From assembly GCF_014850975.1 (NCBI RefSeq), contig NZ_JACXST010000002.1, forward strand, positions 1,488,001 through 1,552,000: a DNA stretch of 64,000 nt. Reading direction: 5' to 3'. Below are positions 58,524 to 64,000 of the stretch, piece by piece (position 1 is the stretch's first letter; each line of letters opens with the position of its first letter). Below the pieces are notes generated by a model. The model saw only the letters and a list, made by a program, of their open reading frames with translations, was not told the origin of the DNA and searched no databases. The position numbers were made by a program, and so were the translations under genes. This stretch comes from Methylomonas fluvii (GTDB lineage: Bacteria; Pseudomonadota; Gammaproteobacteria; Methylococcales; Methylomonadaceae).

Positions 58524-59411
58524 TTAAACAGATCCCTGTTCTAATTTTTCATGCAGAGGCGATACATTAAGCCCTCGAGCCAAATAAACCAACCAATCCT
58601 GACTCAATGCAGAAAACGCTTCACGGGCCGATTCTTCTGAATTAAACTGAGCAAAAACACAAGCCCCAGTACCTGTCAATCTTGCTTCTGCATATTGAGA
58701 CAATGCATCCAATGCATTACTCACCGACTTATACAACCTGCTAACGACCGGAAGACAATCATTCCGCCAATCGCCTGCAATGAAGTCGCGCATTTTGATG
58801 GGTTTGCTGTCTCTTGTCAACTCTTCCGTCAAAAAAATCTGCTTCGTGTTCACATGACAATCCGGCTTGATTACTACGACCCATTGTTCCGGAATCATTA
58901 TAGGCTTTAATTCCTCACCAACACCCTCCCCCCAAGCGGTGTAGCCATAGACAAAAACAGGCACATCAGCGCCAAGCTGCAAACCCAACTCCATCAACTT
59001 TTCTAATGGCAACTGCAGATTCCACAACCTATTCAGCACCACCAGCGTAGTAGCCGCATCGGAACTACCACCACCCAAGCCGCCACCCATAGGCAGATTC
59101 TTTTCGACATCGATACATACCCCGGATGAACACCCAGTATATTGCTTCAATAAGTTGGCGGCACGAACAGTTAAGTCTTCGTGCTCCAGGACACCTGGAA
59201 TTGGATGACGCAAATAAACCCGCCCATTTTCCGCAGGAAAAAATGTTATCCAATCACACAAATCAATAATCTGAAATACTGTTTGCAGCAAATGGTAGCC
59301 ATCAGGACGACGCCCAGTGATCCTCAACATTAAATTCAACTTAGCCGGCGCAGGCCATTTTTCACCCCAACCCGCCGCTTGTTCTTGCATTTCCGTCACG
59401 ACAAATCCCAT
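58524..59411 (-). CDS. ispE: 4-diphosphocytidyl-2-C-methyl-D-erythritol kinase
   Basis: 295 residues, GHMP kinase of the MEP isoprenoid pathway; it phosphorylates CDP-methylerythritol. WPAPAKLNLMLRITGRRPDGYH is represented by APAKLNLMLR near the N-terminus and the glycine-rich ATP loop is PMGGGLGGGSSDAA. The ATG at 59409-59411 overlaps lolB by 16 bases; a second ATG seven codons in (59388-59390) would avoid the overlap, and I cannot decide between them. It precedes tRNA-Gln by nine bases. Confidence 0.95.
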   Translation of the reverse strand: MGFVVTEMQEQAAGWGEKWPAPAKLNLMLRITGRRPDGYHLLQTVFQIIDLCDWITFFPAENGRVYLRHPIPGVLEHEDLTVRAANLLKQYTGCSSGVCIDVEKNLPMGGGLGGGSSDAATTLVVLNRLWNLQLPLEKLMELGLQLGADVPVFVYGYTAWGEGVGEELKPIMIPEQWVVVIKPDCHVNTKQIFLTEELTRDSKPIKMRDFIAGDWRNDCLPVVSRLYKSVSNALDALSQYAEARLTGTGACVFAQFNSEESAREAFSALSQDWLVYLARGLNVSPLHEKLEQGSV

Positions 59412-59962
59412 TGATCCACTATTAATTTAATTCTTGTCTTATCTTTTTCCGCATTGAGCTTTCTCGGCAGCACCACAGCATTAACACGCTGCATTTCCCT
59501 GAAACCAACCCGCCATCCAGCCTGAAAAAATCCATCAATTTGCTCGACAAACGACTGCTCCGGATCCGGCACGCCAAGCACCCAATACCTCAAAGCGTTC
59601 ACGGGAATCGCGACACCTAACTGCTCCGCCAGCACCTCTTCTGCAGGTCCGCGAAATTCTTTGTGATTGTCGCCGTCATCCACCGCCACAAAATCAGCTT
59701 CGACAGCGATCATCAGCTTACCCTGAGCCAATGGCCCCGAAAGCTCAATATCATCTCTCCCAGAGCGATGCCGCCAACTCACCGACGCAGAAAACGAATC
59801 CTTCTCATCAGCCAGCGCCAATCGCCCCTCAAAATACCATTGCTGTTGCTGCAACACTCTCATATCTTGCAAACGGTAGGCGTCTCCCGGCTTTTCTGAA
59901 AATAAAGAACAGCCGGACAAGAGCATCACAGCCAACAAAAATACACTGCCCTTAAAAATCAT
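59396..59962 (-). CDS. lolB: Outer-membrane lipoprotein receptor LolB
   Basis: 188 residues. LolB takes lipoproteins from LolA and inserts them in the outer membrane. The signal peptide ends in a lipobox LLSGC (Cys18) followed by Ser, which fits outer-membrane sorting. WYFEGRLALADEKDSFSASVSW is typical of the barrel start, seen as FEGRLALADEKDSFSASVSW. It overlaps the upstream TPR lipoprotein gene by four bases (ATGA) and lies before ispE. Confidence 0.92.
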   Translation of the reverse strand: MIFKGSVFLLAVMLLSGCSLFSEKPGDAYRLQDMRVLQQQQWYFEGRLALADEKDSFSASVSWRHRSGRDDIELSGPLAQGKLMIAVEADFVAVDDGDNHKEFRGPAEEVLAEQLGVAIPVNALRYWVLGVPDPEQSFVEQIDGFFQAGWRVGFREMQRVNAVVLPRKLNAEKDKTRIKLIVDQWDLS

Positions 59963-61683
59963 TGCCCGTTTTGCAAAAAGCGTTTTTTAAACTCCAACAA
60001 ATATTCGTCATCAGGAGATTTTTTATAAACACTGTCGAAAAGCTCTTTTGCTTCCTTTTTCTCACCTAAAGACCAAAGCACTTCGGCAATATGCGCAGCA
60101 ATTTCATTTTCCGGCTGCTTCTCGTACGCTCTACGCAAAAATTCCAGCGCCCGCTCAGGCTTTCCGAGCTTAAACTGCAACCATCCGTAGCTGTCTATTA
60201 CCACTGCCTCATCGGGCTGCAAACTGAGAGCGCGCTCCAAATATTTGGCCGCCTCCTCATAGCGTTGCGTTCTATCGGTCAACGTATAACCCAACGCATT
60301 CAGCGCCCCTACATCGTCCGGCTTTTTCTCTAAAATTTTCTGCAGGTCGGATTCAAGCACATCAAGCTTGTCCAAGCGCTCAGCAACCAATGCCCTGGCA
60401 TATAGCACTTCGCGATTCTCGGGCATGTCTTTTAAAGCCAGCGTAAGAACATCAAAGGCTTCTTGGTATTTACCCAATTGATTGTAAAGCTCCGCCTTAA
60501 CCATCAAGACTCGCAAATGCTGTTCAGGATATTTGTTATCCATGCGCTTGATGCGGGCCTCGATCTCGTCGAAGCGTTTTTGATTCATCAACAAAGACAC
60601 CGCTGCCATATCCGCGTCGAATGCGTAATTGCCGTCGCTCACCCGATCAAACCAAGTTAATGCCTTATCAGGATGCTGTTGATCAACTTCAATCTTGCCC
60701 AAGTAAAAACTAGCCTGCCCTTCCCACTCGGGATTATTCAGCAACTTCTCAAGTACGTTTTCAGCCTTATCGATCTGGCTTTGCTGCATATACACCAAAG
60801 CCAAGGTAAACAGCGTTTCAGCATCGTCCGGCTTGTCTTCCAGCACACTCTGGCAAAGCTTTATCGCATCGTCATAGTCGTGACCGTTAACCAACACTTC
60901 CAACAACATCTTTCTCAGCATTCTATCTTCCGGCGCCGCCTTGACCGCTTTTTCCAAAGAGGCGCGCGCCTTAGCCAAGTCGCCGGAGCGTCCGGCCAGC
61001 TGTGCCTGCAAGATCACAGCCTTATTCCAATCAGGCTGGATTAACAATGCTTGATTAACTTTCTGCTGGGCCAACTCGTTGTTTTGCAAAACCGACGCCA
61101 AAACCGCCTGCAAGAAAAATACGCTGGCTTGATTAGGATGCTCAACAGCCAACTCTTCCAGCACATCATAGGTAAATTGCGTGCGACCTTCTTTTTCCAT
61201 CAACTTGGTCATTTCCAGCACACCAGCCTCAAAACCAGCTGGATCATCTGCCAGCATGGCATTGAGATTTTCGACAGCCGCCTTTTGATCTGAATTTTTG
61301 ATCGCCAATAACACGGCAAACTTTCTCGCCGCCAAATTTTTTCCGTCTTTCGACAACCAAACCGTCAAGGCCTCACGGGTACGCTGCTCATCTTTCAAAA
61401 ACAAACCAATTTTGACGGCTCGCTCCGCAATCCGCGGATCATCCACTCGCTTAGCGGCTTGCAGATACGCATCCATCGCCAAATGATACTGATTACGCTG
61501 CCCAGCCAATTCAGCAGCCATCAGTAAATACAGCACCTCTTCGTCGATCACCGTATTGCGGTTAACTCTGCTTTCCAAGCCCTCAGGCTTGACTGGCAAA
61601 CCTTCTGCCTCAGGCTCTTTCTCAGGAGAAACGGCACATCCTGACATCGATAAAAACATTGCGATGGCTATCCATTTTTTCAT
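59959..61683 (-). CDS. TPR-repeat lipoprotein
   Basis: 574 residues. The lipobox MSGC places the lipidated cysteine at 16, followed by Ala, consistent with the outer membrane. From about residue 50 on, tetratricopeptide repeats fill the protein, the clearest being those with ALGYTLTDRTQRYEEAAKYL and AVVIDSYGWLQFKLGKPERA near the C-terminus. It is probably a scaffold at the inner face of the outer membrane. Same neighbour order (TPR, lolB, ispE) as in Pseudomonas, from memory. It is divergent from hemA with a 146-base spacer. Confidence 0.88.
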   Translation of the reverse strand: MKKWIAIAMFLSMSGCAVSPEKEPEAEGLPVKPEGLESRVNRNTVIDEEVLYLLMAAELAGQRNQYHLAMDAYLQAAKRVDDPRIAERAVKIGLFLKDEQRTREALTVWLSKDGKNLAARKFAVLLAIKNSDQKAAVENLNAMLADDPAGFEAGVLEMTKLMEKEGRTQFTYDVLEELAVEHPNQASVFFLQAVLASVLQNNELAQQKVNQALLIQPDWNKAVILQAQLAGRSGDLAKARASLEKAVKAAPEDRMLRKMLLEVLVNGHDYDDAIKLCQSVLEDKPDDAETLFTLALVYMQQSQIDKAENVLEKLLNNPEWEGQASFYLGKIEVDQQHPDKALTWFDRVSDGNYAFDADMAAVSLLMNQKRFDEIEARIKRMDNKYPEQHLRVLMVKAELYNQLGKYQEAFDVLTLALKDMPENREVLYARALVAERLDKLDVLESDLQKILEKKPDDVGALNALGYTLTDRTQRYEEAAKYLERALSLQPDEAVVIDSYGWLQFKLGKPERALEFLRRAYEKQPENEIAAHIAEVLWSLGEKKEAKELFDSVYKKSPDDEYLLEFKKRFLQNGQ

Positions 61684-61767
61684 GCAATCAATTGACCCAC
61701 TTTTGAAAAACTATTGACGATAGATTACCAGAAAAAGCCCCTAAATCGGACTGCCGTTTCATTGTAT

Positions 61768-61796
61768 TTGGACAAAAACAGCGCATTCCTTAAAAT
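61768..61796 (+). promoter_or_regulatory. Probable hemA promoter
   Basis: TTGGAC (61768-61773), 17-base spacer, TAAAAT (61791-61796), with transcription expected to begin near 61803 and hemA starting at 61830. Four of six bases match consensus in each of the -35 and five of six in the -10 by eye. It lies in the spacer divergent from the TPR gene. Confidence 0.55.
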
Positions 61797-61829
61797 AGTG
61801 CACTTTTCTTGTGCTATTGTTCGCAACCG

Positions 61830-63080
61830 ATGACTCTTCTTGCCGTAGGGATAAATTACAATACAGCGCCGGTCGCCATCCGCGAACGCTTGGCGTTCCC
61901 AACGGACATGCTCGATAACACGCTGAAAAACTTGTGGAATCTTCGCGAAATCAGCGAGGCGGCCATTCTATCGACTTGCAACCGCACCGAGTTTTACTAT
62001 CAGGCCGACAGTGACAACCAATCCTCGCTGGTAAACTGGATAGCGGATACCAAACAGATCAAACCAGCCGATTTCACCCCTTATCTTTACAGCTACAAAG
62101 ACAGCCAATCGATAAGACATATGTTTCGAGTGGCCTGCGGCCTGGATTCGATGATCCTGGGCGAACCGCAAATTCTCGGCCAAATGAAAACGGCCTACCA
62201 CGCCGCTTCACAAGCTGGCACCTTGGGTCGAAATCTCAGCAAATTATTTCAACACACCTTTTCCGCCGCTAAAAAGGTCCGCACCGACACCGCTATCGGC
62301 TCCAGCCCAGTCTCGGTCGCTTTTGCCGCCGTGCAACTGGCACAACAAATTTTCGACAAACTCAGCGAACAAACAGCGTTACTGATAGGTGCCGGCGAAA
62401 CCATAGAACTCACAGCCCGCCATCTATACCAACACGGCATAGGCCGTATCATCATTGCCAATCGCACTTACGACAAAGCCCATGCCCTGGCGATGCAATT
62501 CAACGGCTACGCGATCAACCTCGCCGAGTTGCCGAATCACTTGGCGGAAGCCGATATCGTGGTCTCATCCACCGCCAGCCAATTGCCGATCCTTGGTAAA
62601 GGCCGCGTGGAAAGCGCGATCAAAGTCCGCAAGCACAAACCGATGTTCATGGTCGATTTGGCCGTGCCGCGCGACATCGAAGCCGAAGTTGCGCAGCTAC
62701 GCGACGTTTATCTGTATACGGTTGACGACCTACAAAACACCGTCAATCAAAACATGGACTCGCGCCGCCGCGCCGCCGAGCAGGCCGAGGAAATCATCGA
62801 CACTCAAGTCGAACACTTTATGGCTTGGCTACGCTCTCAAGGCGCACAGGAAACCATCCGCGATTTCCGCACCCAGGCCGAGCAGACCCGCGACGAAGCC
62901 TTGCAAAAGGCTTTAGCCCAACTCAACAGCGGCGCAGCGGCCGATGAAGTATTGCAGCGCCTCGCTTACACCTTGACCAACAAACTGATCCACACCCCCT
63001 GCGCGCAACTGCGCGAGGCCGGCGCCAATGAACGCCACGACCTGATCGCCGCTTCCCGCGAAATTTTCAAATTACGATAA
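61830..63080 (+). CDS. hemA: Glutamyl-tRNA reductase
   Basis: 416 residues from the ATG at 61830; an earlier TTG adds seven unlikely residues. HemA reduces glutamyl-tRNA(Glu) to glutamate 1-semialdehyde, the first step of the C5 route to haem. The catalytic cysteine is Cys50 in LSTCNRTEFY, the usual position. GEPQILGQMK and the NADPH-domain LIGAGETIEL follow, and the C-terminal dimerisation helices end it. prfA starts eight bases later. Confidence 0.97.
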   Translation: MTLLAVGINYNTAPVAIRERLAFPTDMLDNTLKNLWNLREISEAAILSTCNRTEFYYQADSDNQSSLVNWIADTKQIKPADFTPYLYSYKDSQSIRHMFRVACGLDSMILGEPQILGQMKTAYHAASQAGTLGRNLSKLFQHTFSAAKKVRTDTAIGSSPVSVAFAAVQLAQQIFDKLSEQTALLIGAGETIELTARHLYQHGIGRIIIANRTYDKAHALAMQFNGYAINLAELPNHLAEADIVVSSTASQLPILGKGRVESAIKVRKHKPMFMVDLAVPRDIEAEVAQLRDVYLYTVDDLQNTVNQNMDSRRRAAEQAEEIIDTQVEHFMAWLRSQGAQETIRDFRTQAEQTRDEALQKALAQLNSGAAADEVLQRLAYTLTNKLIHTPCAQLREAGANERHDLIAASREIFKLR

Positions 63081-63088
63081 GCCACTGA

Positions 63089-64000
63089 ATGAAACCCTCG
63101 ATACAAACCAAACTGGAAAACCTCGGCGAACGCTTCGAAGAAATCACCGCCCTGCTGTCACAACCGGAAGTACAAAGCAATCAAAACCAATTCCGCAGCC
63201 TGAGCCAGGAATACGCGCAAATCGAGCCGCTGGTCGCCTGTTATAAAACCTATCAGGAAAACGAAGCCAATCTCGAATCGGCCCAGGAAATGGCTAAAGA
63301 CAGCGACCCGGAGTTACGGGAAATGGCCAAAGAAGAAATCCAGGCCGCCGAAGCCCAACGCGAGGAATTGACCCAGCAACTGCAAATCCTGTTGCTCCCC
63401 AAAGACCCGAACGACAACCGTAACGTATTCCTGGAAGTCCGAGCCGGTACCGGCGGCGACGAAGCGGCGATCTTCTCCGGCGACCTTGCACGAATGTATC
63501 AACGCTATGCGGAAAGACAGGGGTGGAGCAGCGAAATTATCAACGAAAATCGCGGTGAACACGGCGGCTTCAAAGAGGTCATCATGCGCATCAGCGGCCA
63601 GAATGTTTACTCGCAATTGAAATTCGAGTCAGGCACCCACCGCGTACAACGCGTGCCGGAAACCGAATCGCAAGGCCGCGTGCATACTTCGGCCTGCACC
63701 GTGGCGATCATGCCGGAAGTCGACGCCGTCGACGAAATAGACATCAATCCCGCCGATCTACGCGTCGACACCTACCGCGCCTCCGGCGCAGGCGGCCAGC
63801 ACGTTAACCGTACTGAATCGGCGATCCGCATTACTCACATCCCATCTGGTGTTGTAGTGGAATGTCAGGACGAGCGCTCGCAGCATAAAAACCGCGCCCG
63901 AGCGATGGGGGTATTACAAGCGCGCTTGATGTCCGCCGCCCAGGAAAAGCAACATGCCGAACAGTCTGAAAGCCGCAAACTGCAAGTGGGTAGCGGCGAT
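63089..64000 (+). CDS. prfA: Peptide chain release factor 1 (partial, cut by window end)
   Basis: The frame is open from the ATG at 63089 to the window edge: 304 of about 360 residues. RF1 reads UAA and UAG. The stop-codon-recognition tripeptide is P-E-T in RVPETESQG, and the catalytic GGQ is at 235-237 in [10 protein letters not shown], the glutamine that PrmC methylates. The P-x-T form marks RF1 rather than RF2. It follows hemA as in most gammaproteobacteria; prmC would be expected next, outside the window. Confidence 0.96.
   Translation, partial: MKPSIQTKLENLGERFEEITALLSQPEVQSNQNQFRSLSQEYAQIEPLVACYKTYQENEANLESAQEMAKDSDPELREMAKEEIQAAEAQREELTQQLQILLLPKDPNDNRNVFLEVRAGTGGDEAAIFSGDLARMYQRYAERQGWSSEIINENRGEHGGFKEVIMRISGQNVYSQLKFESGTHRVQRVPETESQGRVHTSACTVAIMPEVDAVDEIDINPADLRVDTYRASGAGGQHVNRTESAIRITHIPSGVVVECQDERSQHKNRARAMGVLQARLMSAAQEKQHAEQSESRKLQVGSGD

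Noticed and set aside
62455..62916. 153-codon second plus-strand frame inside hemA
   Set aside because: It lies entirely within the confirmed hemA frame; its composition (Ser, Pro, Arg rich) is typical of an out-of-frame shadow.

Overview
The window looks like the chromosome of a gammaproteobacterium. The evidence is the order tRNA-Tyr, tRNA-Gly, tRNA-Thr, tuf, tRNA-Trp, secE, nusG, rplKAJL, rpoBC, the neighbouring str, S10, spc and alpha ribosomal blocks, and the group hemA-prfA divergent from TPR lipoprotein, lolB, ispE, tRNA-Gln, prs, rplY and pth. The protein at 19958-20881 ends in a sorting tail (VPVP, hydrophobic WLFGSALLG stretch, basic end) of the PEP-CTERM type that is frequent in methanotrophic Methylococcales such as Methylomonas. 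That placement is an inference with moderate confidence; no methane or methanol oxidation gene lies in the window.

Layout. (1) 40-16697, minus strand: a tightly packed 12-gene surface-carbohydrate locus. In transcription order it holds a radical SAM protein, a nucleotide-sugar epimerase, a GmhA-like SIS isomerase, a cytidylyltransferase-PfkB kinase fusion in the reverse order to HldE, both E1 subunits of a thiamine-diphosphate 2-oxo acid decarboxylase with no E2 or E3, a second and paralogous radical SAM protein, a very large two-domain glycosyltransferase, a smaller glycosyltransferase, a B12-binding-type radical SAM enzyme, a DegT aminotransferase and another epimerase. This is the accessory part of the window and the best candidate for an undescribed pathway. 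(2) 16828-24931: mixed housekeeping genes, namely a long Hsp70-like protein, a secreted metalloprotease, pcm-surE, an Smr protein, a divergent GAPDH and a deoxyinosine/uracil-type DNA glycosylase. (3) 24957-42777, minus: 32 translation genes from rpsL to rplQ, with one clear promoter before rpsL and one clear terminator after rplQ. (4) 42794-56201, minus: the tRNA-tuf-secE-nusG-L11-rpoBC block, with its promoter before tRNA-Tyr, an L10 leader, and attenuator-like hairpins before rplK and rpoB. (5) 56232-61683, minus: pth, rplY, prs, tRNA-Gln, ispE, lolB and a TPR lipoprotein. Divergent from it on plus, 61830-64000: hemA and prfA, the latter cut by the window edge.

How the parts work together. 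Regions 3 and 4 supply ribosomal proteins, elongation factors, RNA polymerase core and the Sec translocon. The two tuf genes differ by only two bases, so they are being homogenised. The str and tRNA-Tyr promoters share a near-identical upstream block, which suggests common control. The region 1 genes are consistent with making a modified heptose-like nucleotide sugar and attaching it to a glycan or protein; the product cannot be read from sequence. Base composition becomes clearly AT-rich left of about 5 kb, which suggests the left part of the locus was acquired separately.

Limits: all functions are assigned by reading motifs and remembered family features. No alignment, structure prediction or database search was run.
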